Positions 17,201 to 25,368 of a stretch of 64,000 bases of DNA are shown one piece after another. Under the pieces are notes generated by a model. That model did no database searches, was not told where the DNA came from, and worked only from the letters and a program-made list of their open reading frames with translations. The stretch is from the NCBI RefSeq assembly GCF_000720455.1, contig NZ_JOAK01000003.1, forward strand, positions 62,001 through 126,000. The letters run 5' to 3'. The stretch's first letter is position 1, and every line of letters begins with the position of its first letter. The translations under genes were made by a program, and so were the position numbers. The stretch is from Streptomyces virginiae. Its GTDB lineage: Bacteria > Actinomycetota > Actinomycetes > Streptomycetales > Streptomycetaceae.

Positions 17201-17262
17201 AAGGGGCCGTCATCGGCCTGGACGAGCAGTGGCCCCAGCAGTCTGAAGACAAACCGATTCAA
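14212..17262 (-). CDS. AfsR-type SARP regulator with NB-ARC and TPR domains (SARP2)
   Basis: 1016 residues, full AfsR length. Winged helix about 1-100 (FRLLGPLLVQADDGPLRING, ending SPPGYLLAKG), BTAD about 105-255, NB-ARC with P-loop GVGGVGKTAL near residue 313 and LIVLDNVRSFHQL, then a TPR array from about 690 to 985 (repeated A-x-Y-C-E-A-A-L-type helices). The gene has one TTA codon (codon 224, complement of 16591-16593; RRLLTEQLG), placing it under possible bldA control. It could act above SARP1 and the peptide cluster or as a pleiotropic regulator. It ends tail-to-tail with the exported peptide gene. Confidence 0.94.
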   Translation of the reverse strand: MNRFVFRLLGPLLVQADDGPLRINGRRQATVLAMLVLYADRVVSVDTLVDAVWPDSPPATARNQIAICVATLRKTFKQAGVTDLLITSPPGYLLAKGEHRVDVQEFLERADQGRDAARHGRTEEACTLFEEALSIWRGSALEETPGSRLEAEATRLEQMRLTLVEERAGLMLQLGRHRALIGELTELVARHPLREQCREHLMLALYRSGQRAEALDVFLTGRRLLTEQLGIEPGPGLRQLHDLILRDSPELTRPPAVVTPAPAAVHTIPAQLPAGVMAFTGRQREMASLDRLLKEPYNPHTPALATIVGVGGVGKTALAVHWASQVADQFPDGQLFADLRGYDEEQAPVSPAAVLDRFLRALGIAAPQVPADPDERASLLRSLLSTRKTLIVLDNVRSFHQLRPLLPGGGRSVVLATSRENLGDLTGDYTALSIRLRMLEPTEATALLIKLAGADRFGSDPVAVEQLGALCDCLPLALRIAGARLAAKPNLSVRSLVERLRDHRSRLDVLSPGEGGVRAGFRLTYRDLPAEAARMYRRLGLLRTADFAAWAGAAVLDTSVWHAEELIDHLVDAQLLEVAEAAPGRAARYRFQDLLRLFARERAEADEPEAETDAALERAFGAWLWLAEEAHRRIDGRDFPVGRPAAPAPGFLGELADELLGSPMDWFESERTAVTDVVAQAAETGRAGYAWMLTESAVPHFETKNYLEDWQRSAEQALASARRAGDEPGEATMLRLLGSLAIYQRRYEQAEGWNMAALRLLRTTGDLGGAALAQRNLAMCARFQGDWERALEYCEAALSGFHASGDIGNEAHLLGFQAQIELDRGNVGGALPLAQEAVALSRRTGSVRAEAQSVYRLAEVRLRAGDLGEAAEAFGAVLRLTRGEGDRVGEAHALRGLGQTQWSQGLLQAAGETLRQALEITDELADRFLSARVETDLGCVDALGGRCGEAAERFRRACAGFGEVGAQPWRAQAGRLLAAVQDAGGGEAPGGGGPGGLPHRSFTPEELTELLAHPAN

Positions 17263-17401
17263 CAGGTCCCCCGCCTTTGAAACCCCGCGTCAGGCGCGAA
17301 CGGTACCGCAAAGACGATTCCTCGGTGCAGTCAACTCTTGGGAAAAACGTCGGCTGTTTCCGGCCATCTTGTCCGTATAGCGGTAGGGCCGAGCGGGCTC
17401 C

Positions 17402-17872
17402 TCACGGAGAGTCGCCGGTGCCGAGCGAGGACAGCGCGCCCGACAGCCCCCGAATGATCTCGGCCGTTCGCCGTACCTCCTCCTCGCCGCCCAGGCTCGC
17501 GCACAGGTGCCGGGCCGATTCGGCCAGACAGGAGTCGATCTCCCGCTTCGCGGCCGCGCCCCGCTCGGTGGCGGCGAGCAGTTTCGCCCGCCGGTGCGCC
17601 GGATTGTCCAGGTAGAGCGCCAGCCCCTGCCGTACGAGCAGGTCCGCTATGCGCTGGACGCTCTGCCGGGTGGTCCCCACCCGGCGGGCCACCTCGGAGA
17701 CGGACAAGGACTCGTCCGTCACCGTGCTCAGGACCTGCCAGCGCGCCGCGCTCAGACCGAACGACAGCGTCAGCCGGTCGACGGCCGCGGTGAACCGGCC
17801 GTTCAGCCGGAAGACGGCCACGGCGGCCCGGCTGAACGCCTCGGCCTCCCCGGACTCCGCTGTACGCGTCAA
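17402..17872 (-). CDS. MarR family transcriptional regulator
   Basis: Start chosen as TTG at 17872, with GGAAGGGGACC upstream; this gives 156 residues, the normal MarR length (longer in-frame starts exist up to 17995). The winged-helix core is LSVSEVARRVGTTRQSVQRIADLLVRQGL followed by the wing YLDNPAHRRAKLLAATERG. MarR proteins are dimeric repressors released by small phenolic or drug ligands. The gene is divergent from the FUSC transporter gene, so it most likely represses that exporter. Confidence 0.88.
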   Translation of the reverse strand: MTRTAESGEAEAFSRAAVAVFRLNGRFTAAVDRLTLSFGLSAARWQVLSTVTDESLSVSEVARRVGTTRQSVQRIADLLVRQGLALYLDNPAHRRAKLLAATERGAAAKREIDSCLAESARHLCASLGGEEEVRRTAEIIRGLSGALSSLGTGDSP

Positions 17873-18232
17873 CGCCGGTCCCCTTCCGTACGTCTTCCGG
17901 GTCGCTGCACGATAACAGCGCGTGGTCACGCGGACGAGAGTCGTGCGGGGCCGGAGCGGAGGTGCCGGGCCGGACTGGTCCGTTGGCAGGACCATGGCCT
18001 ACAGAACTCCCCAGTAGGTGGGCCAATGGCCCTGGTCGCGGGGGTCGAGTTGAGCCAGTGGGCCGCCAGGTGCTTATCTGTGTCGTATCCATGTACTTAC
18101 GGCGCCGCGCAGCGCCGGACGGCAACGAGGCCGGTTCCGGAGCGCGGCGCCTTCGCCGTGCCCGTCCGCCGCCCACCACCCCCGGGCGGCGCCGGCCCGG
18201 CGCGCACCACTCCAGGGGGGCGGCACACCGCT
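17873..18232. promoter_or_regulatory. 360-bp divergent control region (marR / FUSC)
   Basis: No gene is accepted in this stretch. It contains an interrupted inverted repeat: TTGGC at 17983-17987 with GCCAA at 18022-18026, and inside it CCTAC (17998-18002) with GTAGG (18014-18018). This could be a MarR operator, but the symmetry is imperfect. The last 120 bases before the FUSC start are purely GC-rich with no clear -10 hexamer visible. Confidence 0.4.
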
Positions 18233-19744
18233 GTGAAGAGGATGTTCGTAGCTCCGGATCCGGGGCGTCTGAGGCTCAGGAACGCGGCCCGCGCGGTGAT
18301 CGGCGTCGGCGCCGCCGTCGCCCTCGCCGAACTGTGCGGTCTCTCCCTGACCGCCTCCATCACCGGCGGACTCGCGGCCCTGCTCGCGCTCTTCACCGTC
18401 ACCGACCCGACCGTGCGCCGCCAGGCCGTCACCACCGCCCTGCTGCCCGCCGCCGGATTCCCGGTCCTGGCCCTGGCCACCGCCCTGCACGGGATGACCC
18501 CGCTGCGGGACGCCGCCTTCGTCCTCGTCGTCTTCTGCGGGGTCTACGCCCGCCGCTGGGGCCCGCGCGGACACGCGCTCGGGATCTTCGCGTTCATGAA
18601 CTTCTTCATCACGCAGTTCCTGCACGCACTGCCCGCCCAGCTCCCCGAGCTGTACGCCGCCGTCGGCCTGGCCCTGGCCGCGTCCGCCGCCGTGCGGTTC
18701 CTGCTCTGGCCCATCGAGCGGCGCACCCCGCCGCCCGCCGCCCCCGCGCCGCTGCCCGGCCGCGGCCTGGCCAGACACACCACCCGCCAGGCCTTCCAGG
18801 CGACGGCCGCCTGCGCCGTCGCCCTCGCCGTCGGCCAGGCGCTCTCCGAGGACCGCTGGTACTGGGCCGTCGGCACCGCCTGGTGGATCTTCGTCAACAC
18901 CGCCTCCCGCGGCGAGACGCTGGTCCGCGGCTTCCGCCGGGTGCTCGGCACCGTCGTCGGCGTGGCCGCCGGCGTACTGATCGCCATCCCGCTGGACGGT
19001 GCGCCCCTGCCCACCGCCCTCCTCGTCGCCGCCTGCGTCTTCGGGATCTTCTACACGGCCGCCGTCTCGTACAGCTGGATGATCCTCGCGGTCACGCTGA
19101 TGGCCGGGCTGCTCTACGGCCTCCTCGGCGTGCTCGACCCCGGCCTGCTCGTGCTGCGCCTGGAGGAGACGGCCGTCGGCGCCGCGTGCGCCGCGCTGGC
19201 CGTCGTGCTCGTCCTGCCGGTCACCACGCACGCCACCAACGACGCCTGGATCCAGCGCGCCCTGCACTGCGTGCACGCGGCCACCGCCCAGGCCACCGCC
19301 CGCCTCGCCGGCTCCCCGACGGCCGATCCCGCCCCGCACGCCGCGGAGCTGGAGACCCTGCTGGCCCGGGTCCGGATGGCGCTCGCGCCGCTCGTCCACC
19401 CGCTCAGCCCGTTCCGTGCGCGCAAGGCCCGCGCCGGCCAGGTCATCGCCCTGCTCGACGACTGCGCCCGCGAGGTGCGCGGCCTGGTCACCGTCGCCGC
19501 CGACCCGGACGCGGGCCGCGACGCCCGCCTCGCCGCGGCCTGCTGGCGCGTCGAGGCGGCGGTACAGGCGCTGACCGCGGGCGAGCGGGAGCTCGAAGGA
19601 CCCGAGGCGGCGGGCACCGCCGCCTCGCCCGTCGGTACCGCCGAGCCCGCGCTCGCCCACCTCCAGGGCCTGGAGCGGGCCCTCACCGAGCTGGCCACCC
19701 CGCTGGGCAGCGACCCGAAGGCGCCGTTCGTCATCAGCGCCTGA
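18233..19744 (+). CDS. FUSC family membrane transporter
   Basis: 503 residues from the GTG at 18233; an ATG three codons later is possible. Two blocks of hydrophobic helices (AVIGVGAAVALAELCG through AAVRFLLWPIE, then QATAACAVALAVGQAL through CAALAVVLVLPV) flank a central linker, and the C-terminal 170 residues are cytosolic. The second block has the conserved YWAVGTAWWIFVNTASRGETLVRGFRRVLGT region in part, typical of FUSC (fusaric acid/aromatic acid exporter-like). Probable efflux of aromatic or amphiphilic compounds, controlled by the divergent MarR. Being next to the NRPS cluster it could export the product, but the long gap makes this only a possibility. It overlaps the 3' end of the helicase gene by 11 bases. 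Confidence 0.87.
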   Translation: MKRMFVAPDPGRLRLRNAARAVIGVGAAVALAELCGLSLTASITGGLAALLALFTVTDPTVRRQAVTTALLPAAGFPVLALATALHGMTPLRDAAFVLVVFCGVYARRWGPRGHALGIFAFMNFFITQFLHALPAQLPELYAAVGLALAASAAVRFLLWPIERRTPPPAAPAPLPGRGLARHTTRQAFQATAACAVALAVGQALSEDRWYWAVGTAWWIFVNTASRGETLVRGFRRVLGTVVGVAAGVLIAIPLDGAPLPTALLVAACVFGIFYTAAVSYSWMILAVTLMAGLLYGLLGVLDPGLLVLRLEETAVGAACAALAVVLVLPVTTHATNDAWIQRALHCVHAATAQATARLAGSPTADPAPHAAELETLLARVRMALAPLVHPLSPFRARKARAGQVIALLDDCAREVRGLVTVAADPDAGRDARLAAACWRVEAAVQALTAGERELEGPEAAGTAASPVGTAEPALAHLQGLERALTELATPLGSDPKAPFVISA

Positions 19745-22031
19745 GCAGCCCGCCCCAGGCCGCCGCCCGCCCCGCGGGCGCCCGGCCGGGGCTGTGCACC
19801 ACCCCCAGGGCCTGGGTGGCCCGGGTCAGCGCCACGTACAGGTCGCTCGGCTCGAACCCGGCCGGCTCCACCACGATCACCGTGTCGAACTCCAGCCCCT
19901 TGGCCTGCCGCGGATCCAGCAGGACGACCTCCTGGGTCAGATCGGGCTCCGCGCCCTCCCGTACCCCCGGCAGCACCGCCGCCAGCGCCGCGTGCCGCTC
20001 CCGCGGCGCGATCACCGCGAGCCGTCCCTCGGCCGGCCGGTCCCGCTCCACGGCCTCCGCGACCGCCCCCGCGAGGTCCCCGGCCGCCCGCGCCCACGGC
20101 CGCACCCCGGTGGACCGTACCGAACGCGGCGGCTCGAAGCCGGGATCGCGTTCCCGCAGCACGGCCGCCGCCACCTCCATGATCTCGGCGGGCGTGCGGT
20201 AGTTGACCCCGAGCCGGACCAGCTCCCAGCGCTCGCCCACGTACGGCGAGAGGATCCGCTCCCAGGACCCGCAGCCCGCCTCGTCGCCGGTCTGCGCCGG
20301 ATCCCCGACCAGCGTCATCGAACGGGTCGGGCAGCGCCGCATCAGCAGCCGCCACGCCATCTCCGACAGCTCCTGCGCCTCGTCCACGATCACGTGCCCG
20401 AAGGCCCAGGTGCGGTCGGCAGCGGCACGCTCGGCGGTGCTGCGGTGGTCGGCCTCCTCGTGGCGCTCCGCCATCCTCTCGGCGTCGATGATGTCGTGCG
20501 CCGCGAGGTACTCGTTCTCCTCGTCCTCGAACTCGTACGACTGCGAACCCGCGGACACGTCCAGCACCCCCTGCGCGTACGCGATGCGCCGCTGCCGCTG
20601 CCGCTCCTCGGCGGCGCGCAGCGCGCTGTCGTCCTCGCCGAGCAGCTCGGCCGCCTCGTCCAGGAGCGGTACGTCGGCCGGGGTCCAGTCGGGCCGGGCC
20701 GAGGGGGCGCGCCGGATCAGCCGGGCCTCGTCCGCGGGCAGGTGCGTGGGGTCCGCCAGGAAGTCGGCGATCAGCCGCTGCGGGGTGAGGGAGGGCCACA
20801 GCGAGTCGATGGCCGCGTGCACGGCGCGGCTCGTCGCGATCTCCTTGCCGAGCTGGGCGACGTCGTCCGGGCCGAGCAGGTTCGGACCGCCGTACGGATC
20901 GGCGCCGAGGCGGTCGGCGAGCTGCGCGGTGAGCGCGTCGATGATCCGGAAGGCGAAGGCCGGACGCGCCTGGTTGTGCGGCAGCCCGGTGGCCCGGGCC
21001 CGGTCCCGCGCCTCGTGGGCCATCGTGCGGTCCAGCAGCAGGGTCCCGTAGTCGTCGTGGTCGATCTCCAGCGCGGCCTCGGGGACGGTGTCGTACTCCT
21101 CGCCGGTGTCCGCCGGCACGTGTTCCGGCAGGCGCTGCCGGTCGGCCACGACCCTGGCGAGGACCCGAGCCATCGAGGCGCGGCCCTTCACCGCGGCGGC
21201 CCCGGGGCGGTCGGTGCCGGTGGCGTGGACCCCGGGGAACAGCTCGCCCGGGGTGGACAGCAGCACGCCCGTCTCGCCCAGCGCCGGCAGCACCCCGCCG
21301 ATGTAGCCCAGGAAGGCCGGACCCGGGCCCACGATCAGCACGCCGCGCTTGGCGAGCAGCTGGCGGTGGGCGTACAGCAGGTACGCGGCGCGGTGCAGCG
21401 CGACCGCGGTCTTGCCGGTGCCGGGCCCGCCCTCGACGACCAGCACCCCGCGGTGCGTGGAGCGGATGACCCGGTCCTGCTCGGCCTGGATGGTCCGCAC
21501 GATGTCGTGCATGCGGCCGGTCCGGGCGGCGTCGAGCGCGGCCAGCAGTACGGCGTCCGCGTCGGCGCCCTCGTGGCCTGTGCGCTCCGCGTCGGTCAGG
21601 TCGAGGATCTCGTCGTGCAGTGCGGTGACCACCCGGCCCCGGCTGCTGATGTGCCGGCGGCGGCGCAGCCCCATGGGGGTGTGTCCGGTGGCGAGGTAGA
21701 AGGGGCGGGCGACCTCGGCCCGCCAGTCCAGGACCAGGGGGGTGCGTTCCGTGTCGTCCGCGCGGATCCCGATGCGGCCGATGTGGTGGTCGCCGCCGTC
21801 GGAGAACTCCAGACGCCCGAAACAGAGGCCGTTCTCACCGGCATTCAGGGCGGACAGCAGACCGGACTGCTCGGCCACCATGACATCGCGCTCCAGGCGT
21901 GCCTGAAAGCCTGTTCCGACGTCCCGCAATGCCCCTTCGACCGCCTGTTCGGCCTGGTCGCGCAGGTCGTCGAGGCGCCGATAGAGATCGGTGATGAATT
22001 GCTGCTCTTTCCGGAATTCCTCGGTTGACAA
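19734..22031 (-). CDS. HelD/HelR-type superfamily 1 helicase
   Basis: 765 residues from a TTG at 22031 with GCGGGAG upstream. A longer form from 22085 lacks a ribosome site and would add a TTA codon. It opens with an N-terminal coiled coil (STEEFRKEQQFITDLYRRL in part), then LVLDWRAEVARPFY typical of HelD. P-loop GGPGTGKTAVAL has Lys about 207; Walker B is VIVDEAQELSEMAWRLL; GDPAQTG, RLGVNYRTPAEIM and YVALTRATQ are the helicase motifs. HelD proteins bind RNA polymerase and remove it from stalled complexes; Streptomyces HelR also displaces rifamycins. I see no rifamycin-associated element upstream, so a resistance role is not indicated directly. Confidence 0.92.
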   Translation of the reverse strand: MSTEEFRKEQQFITDLYRRLDDLRDQAEQAVEGALRDVGTGFQARLERDVMVAEQSGLLSALNAGENGLCFGRLEFSDGGDHHIGRIGIRADDTERTPLVLDWRAEVARPFYLATGHTPMGLRRRRHISSRGRVVTALHDEILDLTDAERTGHEGADADAVLLAALDAARTGRMHDIVRTIQAEQDRVIRSTHRGVLVVEGGPGTGKTAVALHRAAYLLYAHRQLLAKRGVLIVGPGPAFLGYIGGVLPALGETGVLLSTPGELFPGVHATGTDRPGAAAVKGRASMARVLARVVADRQRLPEHVPADTGEEYDTVPEAALEIDHDDYGTLLLDRTMAHEARDRARATGLPHNQARPAFAFRIIDALTAQLADRLGADPYGGPNLLGPDDVAQLGKEIATSRAVHAAIDSLWPSLTPQRLIADFLADPTHLPADEARLIRRAPSARPDWTPADVPLLDEAAELLGEDDSALRAAEERQRQRRIAYAQGVLDVSAGSQSYEFEDEENEYLAAHDIIDAERMAERHEEADHRSTAERAAADRTWAFGHVIVDEAQELSEMAWRLLMRRCPTRSMTLVGDPAQTGDEAGCGSWERILSPYVGERWELVRLGVNYRTPAEIMEVAAAVLRERDPGFEPPRSVRSTGVRPWARAAGDLAGAVAEAVERDRPAEGRLAVIAPRERHAALAAVLPGVREGAEPDLTQEVVLLDPRQAKGLEFDTVIVVEPAGFEPSDLYVALTRATQALGVVHSPGRAPAGRAAAWGGLLRR

Positions 22032-22171
22032 TTGCACTCCCGCCGCGATACAGTGTCCTCGTAAGCTTTTCGCGCTCTCGCCCAAGGTGAAGTCGCGAAC
22101 TATTCAATATACGCCTTCTCCTCCCTCGGCAGCGAATTCGGCCGGGGGATTTTTTGCGTACGGTGGATCTC

Positions 22172-22759
22172 ATGACCACCCCACACGGCCCGGCCGGCGG
22201 AATCGTCTACCGCCTCGCCCGCCCCGAGGACGCGGCCGCCATCGAGGCCCTGGACAGCTCCTTCACCACCCCCACCGTCTTCGAGGTGACCGCCTCCGGC
22301 GACGGCTGGGGCTTCCTGCTCCGCGAGGTCCCCGTCGACCCGCCCGTACACAAGGCGTTCCCGCCCGAGGAGCACGACGAGCAGGGGTTCGCCGGCGCCC
22401 GGGGCCCCGACGTGGACGCGGACGTGCGCACCTTCGTGGCCCTCGACGGCGAGGTGCTGTGCGGGTTCGCCGCCGTCGGCTACGCCGCGTGGAACCGGCG
22501 GCTGACCGTCGAGGACATCGAGGTCGCGCCCGGCCACCGGGGCCGCGGGATCGGCAGCGCCCTGATGGAACACGCCGCCGAGTTCGCCCGCGAACGGGGC
22601 GCGGAGCACCTCTGGCTGGAGGTCAGCTCGGTCAACGCCCCGGCCGTGCACGCCTACCGGCGCATGGGATTCACCTTGTGCGGCCTCGACACCGCCCTCT
22701 ACGGCGGCACGCCCTCCGCGGGCGAGCGGGCGCTGTTCATGAGCCGCCCCTGCCCCTGA
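22172..22759 (+). CDS. GNAT acetyltransferase, streptothricin-acetyltransferase-like
   Basis: 195 residues; the ATG at 22172 has GGTGGA five bases upstream. Motif A is VEDIEVAPGHRGRGIGSALM, followed by WLEVSSVNAPAVHAYRRMGF and TLCGLDTALYGG. The last two blocks resemble streptothricin acetyltransferases (VPACNLYAKCGF and GIDLF in Sat proteins as I recall them). It may acetylate a beta-lysine-type amine or another amine; resistance cannot be claimed. Monocistronic, followed by a strong hairpin. Confidence 0.85.
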   Translation: MTTPHGPAGGIVYRLARPEDAAAIEALDSSFTTPTVFEVTASGDGWGFLLREVPVDPPVHKAFPPEEHDEQGFAGARGPDVDADVRTFVALDGEVLCGFAAVGYAAWNRRLTVEDIEVAPGHRGRGIGSALMEHAAEFARERGAEHLWLEVSSVNAPAVHAYRRMGFTLCGLDTALYGGTPSAGERALFMSRPCP

Positions 22760-22920
22760 CCCGCGGCACCCGCACGACCCGCGTACAGGGGCCCGCGCAG
22801 TCCGTGCGCGGGGGCGCCCGACACGCCGTCAGTTCCCCGAACGCGCCGGATCGTACGCCTTCACGCCCCCTGCCCGCAGCCCGATCCATGAGGATCACCC
22901 GGAGGAGTGTTCCGGGAGCT

Positions 22921-22949
22921 CCTGCCGCACGCCGCTGACCTGCGGCAGG
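22921..22949 (+). terminator. Terminator after GNAT gene
   Basis: CCTGCCGCA (22921-22929) and TGCGGCAGG (22941-22949) form a perfect 9-bp stem with an 11-base loop, about 160 bases after the GNAT stop. A somewhat T-rich stretch (AATTGTTTACTGC) follows and may also belong to the NOS promoter. Confidence 0.6.
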
Positions 22950-23028
22950 TACAACGGGTAATTGTTTACTGCACATTCATCCGGCACGTACAGGGTGGAT
23001 CTGGTCGGACAGGGGGTAACCCGCCGGA

Positions 23029-24165
23029 ATGGAAATTCTTCAACAGCGCTCCACCACCGCACAGGTGTGGCAGGCGGCCGAGGAGTTCATCCGACTCTTC
23101 CACCGGGAGAACGCCGGCGCGGGTGATCCGCGCGCCCGGCTCGCCGCCGTGAGGGCGGAGCTCGCGGACACCGGCACCTACGTGCACACGCCCGCCGAGC
23201 TGGTCCACGGAGCGCGCGTGGCCTGGCGCAACAGCAACCGCTGCATAGGCAGGCTGTACTGGAACTCGCTGCGGGTCCGCGACCGCCGCGGGCTCACCGA
23301 CGCCGACGCGATCGCCGCCGAATGCTTCGACCACCTGCGCGAGGCGACGAACGGCGGCCGCGTCAGGCCCACCATCACGGTCTTCGCCCCGGAGACCCCG
23401 GACCGGCCGGGGCCGGTGATCTGGAGCGAGCAGCTCGTCAGGTACGCCGGCTACGGCGACCACCCCTCCATAACCGTCGGCGACGCCCGCAACGCCCCGC
23501 TGACCGAGGCCCTGCTCCAGCTCGGCTGGTCCGGCGGCGCCGGCACCCCCTTCGACCTCCTCCCCCTGGTGGTCCAGGGCGTCGACGACAAACCGCGGTG
23601 GTTCGACACCCCCGCGGACGCCGTCCTGGAGGTGCCGATCGACCACCCCGACGGCGACGGCTGGGCCGACTGGGGCCTTCGCTGGCACGCCGTACCGGCC
23701 ATCTCCAACATGTGCCTGGAGATCGGGGGCATCCACTACCCGGCCGCCCCCTTCAACGGCTGGTACATGGGCACCGAGATCGGCGCGCGCAACCTCGCCG
23801 ACACCGACCGCTACAACCTCCTGCCCGCCGTCGCCCGCCGCCTGGGCCTGGACACCTCCAGCGACCGCTCGCTGTGGAAGGACCGGGCCCTCGTCGAGCT
23901 CAACCGGGCGGTCCTGCACTCCTTCGACCGCGCCGGGGTCACCATCGCCGACCACCACAGCGAGTCCCGGCGCTTCCTCTCCCACATGGAACGGGAGGAG
24001 CGCAAAGGGCGCGAGGTGGGCGCGGACTGGTCCTGGATCGTGCCGCCGATCTCCGGCTCGGCCACCCCGGTCTTCCACCGCACCTACGAGGACCGCCCCA
24101 GCAACACGGCCTACGTCCACCACTCCGGCGCGCGGGAACGGGCCCAGGGACGGGATTTGGTCTAG
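23029..24165 (+). CDS. nos: Bacterial nitric oxide synthase, oxygenase domain only
   Basis: 378 residues, the normal size of a bacterial NOS oxygenase with no attached reductase. The heme-ligand motif is WRNSNRCIGR with Cys72. The arginine-binding glutamate is Glu250 in FNGWYMGTEIG, and ISNMCLEIGGIHYPAAPFNG and the C-terminal pterin/dimer part WSWIVPPISGSATPVFHRTY are intact. It should oxidise L-arginine to citrulline and NO using cellular flavodoxin or ferredoxin-reductase electrons; a ferredoxin-NADP reductase gene lies at 32.3-33.7 kb. In Streptomyces NO can serve nitration (TxtD in thaxtomin), stress protection or signalling. No P450 nitrase partner is adjacent, so a nitration role is not supported here. 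Confidence 0.95.
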   Translation: MEILQQRSTTAQVWQAAEEFIRLFHRENAGAGDPRARLAAVRAELADTGTYVHTPAELVHGARVAWRNSNRCIGRLYWNSLRVRDRRGLTDADAIAAECFDHLREATNGGRVRPTITVFAPETPDRPGPVIWSEQLVRYAGYGDHPSITVGDARNAPLTEALLQLGWSGGAGTPFDLLPLVVQGVDDKPRWFDTPADAVLEVPIDHPDGDGWADWGLRWHAVPAISNMCLEIGGIHYPAAPFNGWYMGTEIGARNLADTDRYNLLPAVARRLGLDTSSDRSLWKDRALVELNRAVLHSFDRAGVTIADHHSESRRFLSHMEREERKGREVGADWSWIVPPISGSATPVFHRTYEDRPSNTAYVHHSGARERAQGRDLV

Positions 24166-24219
24166 ACCTTCTGTTACCGTCGGCTCCGGACGGATCCGAC
24201 AGCGGTGAGAGGGGTTCCT

Positions 24220-25284
24220 GTGGGCGGCGCCGACAGCAAGGACCGAAGCGGCGAACACCGGGCCTACATCGGCTCCTTCACCTCGGGGGGCGGCCGCGGT
24301 GTGACCATCGCGGCCGTGGATCCGAAGACCGGGGCGCTGACCCGGCTCTCGGTCACCACCGCCGAGGATCCGTCGTACCTCGCCCTCGCCCGGGACACCG
24401 GTGTCCTGTACGCGGTGAGCGAGACCGAGCGGGGCGAGGTCGCGGCCTTCCGGCCCACCGCCGAGGGCCTCGCCCCGCTGGGCGCCCCCGTGCGCGTCGG
24501 CGGCTCCGGCCCCACCCACGTCAGCGTCGCCGGACGCCGCCTGTTCACGGCCAACTACACCTCGGGCAGCGTCAGCAGCCTCGCGCTGGCCGCCGACGGC
24601 AGCCCGGACGGCCCGGCCCGCGTCCTGGCGCACCGGGGCTCCGGCCCCGACACCGCACGGCAGGCCGGTCCGCACGCCCACCAGGTGCTGCCCGACCCGA
24701 CCGGCCGCTGGGTGCTCAGCGTGGACCTCGGCACCGACTCGGTGCGGGTCTGCGCGCCGGACGCCGTCACGGGCGAGCTGCGGGTGCACGCCGAGGCGCC
24801 GCTGCGCGCCGGGACGGGGCCGCGCCACCTGGTCTTCCACCCGGAGGGCGACACCGTCTACGTCCTGCACGAGCTGGAGCCGCAGGTGACCGTCTGCCGC
24901 TGGAACGGCGCCTCGGGGCACCTGGAACCGGTCGGCGAGGTTCCGGTCGTCTCCTCGGGCGCCTCAGGCGCCGTACGGGCGTACCCCTCGGCGGTCGTGG
25001 CCTCGCCCGACGGGCGGTTCGTCTGGGCGGCAGTCCGCGGAGCCGACGTGATCGTCACCCTGTCGCTCGCCGACGGGCCCGGGAAACCGCGGCTCACCGG
25101 CGCCGTGGACTGCGGCGGCGCGTGGCCCCGGGACCTCGCCGTGGACGGCGCGGGGAGCCGCCTCTACGCGGCCAACGAGCACTCGGGCGACGTCACCTGG
25201 TTCGACGTGGACCCGCTGACCGGCCAGCCGCACCGGGCGGGCTCGCTGCCCGTGCCCGCCGCGACCTGTGTGGTCCTCGGCTGA
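24220..25284 (+). CDS. Lactonase-family seven-bladed beta-propeller (6-phosphogluconolactonase-like)
   Basis: 354 residues from GTG 24220, which has GAGAGGGG at proper spacing. YIGSFTSGGGRGVTIA opens blade 1; GSGPTHVSVAGRRLFTANYTSGSVSSL, GPHAHQVLPDPTGRWVLSVDLGTD in part, GPRHLVFHPEGDTVYVLHEL and DLAVDGAGSRLYAANEHSGDV give the repeated blades. The family includes 6-phosphogluconolactonase (Pgl) and muconate-cycloisomerase-like lactonases. The His and Arg ligands in AGPHAHQV and GPRHLVF are present. No signal peptide is visible. It sits 54 bases after the NOS stop but no functional link is known. Confidence 0.88.
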   Translation: MGGADSKDRSGEHRAYIGSFTSGGGRGVTIAAVDPKTGALTRLSVTTAEDPSYLALARDTGVLYAVSETERGEVAAFRPTAEGLAPLGAPVRVGGSGPTHVSVAGRRLFTANYTSGSVSSLALAADGSPDGPARVLAHRGSGPDTARQAGPHAHQVLPDPTGRWVLSVDLGTDSVRVCAPDAVTGELRVHAEAPLRAGTGPRHLVFHPEGDTVYVLHELEPQVTVCRWNGASGHLEPVGEVPVVSSGASGAVRAYPSAVVASPDGRFVWAAVRGADVIVTLSLADGPGKPRLTGAVDCGGAWPRDLAVDGAGSRLYAANEHSGDVTWFDVDPLTGQPHRAGSLPVPAATCVVLG

Positions 25285-25299
25285 GCGGATCCGGGCCGG

Positions 25300-25358
25300 A
25301 CGACGCGAAAGCCCCCGCCCGCCGGGGAAACCGGGGTCGGCGGGGGCCTTCGCGTCGT
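25300..25358. terminator. Strong bidirectional terminator
   Basis: A 20-bp stem (25300-25319 with 25339-25358) with one mismatch: ACGACGCGAA-A-GCCCCCGCC against GGCGGGGGC-C-TTCGCGTCGT. It lies between the convergent lactonase and CbiX-like genes. Confidence 0.88.
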
Positions 25359-25368
25359 ATCGGGCCGA

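Noticed and set aside
4545..17262. Siderophore (thiazoline/oxazoline type) cluster as the explanation of the Cy module
   Set aside because: No salicylate or hydroxybenzoate enzymes, ABC siderophore uptake genes or iron-box sites visible in the window; cannot be excluded for the part left of the window.
22032..22085. Upstream TTG start (22085) for the HelD gene
   Set aside because: No ribosome site, adds a TTA codon and a non-conserved leader; TTG 22031 has GCGGGAG at proper spacing.
22889..22939. Possible 16-codon peptide before the NOS gene (MRITRRSVPG...)
   Set aside because: No leader-peptide pattern or conserved ending; overlaps the GNAT terminator hairpin.
23029..24165. Thaxtomin-like nitration locus
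   Set aside because: No TxtE-type P450 or thaxtomin NRPS near the NOS gene.
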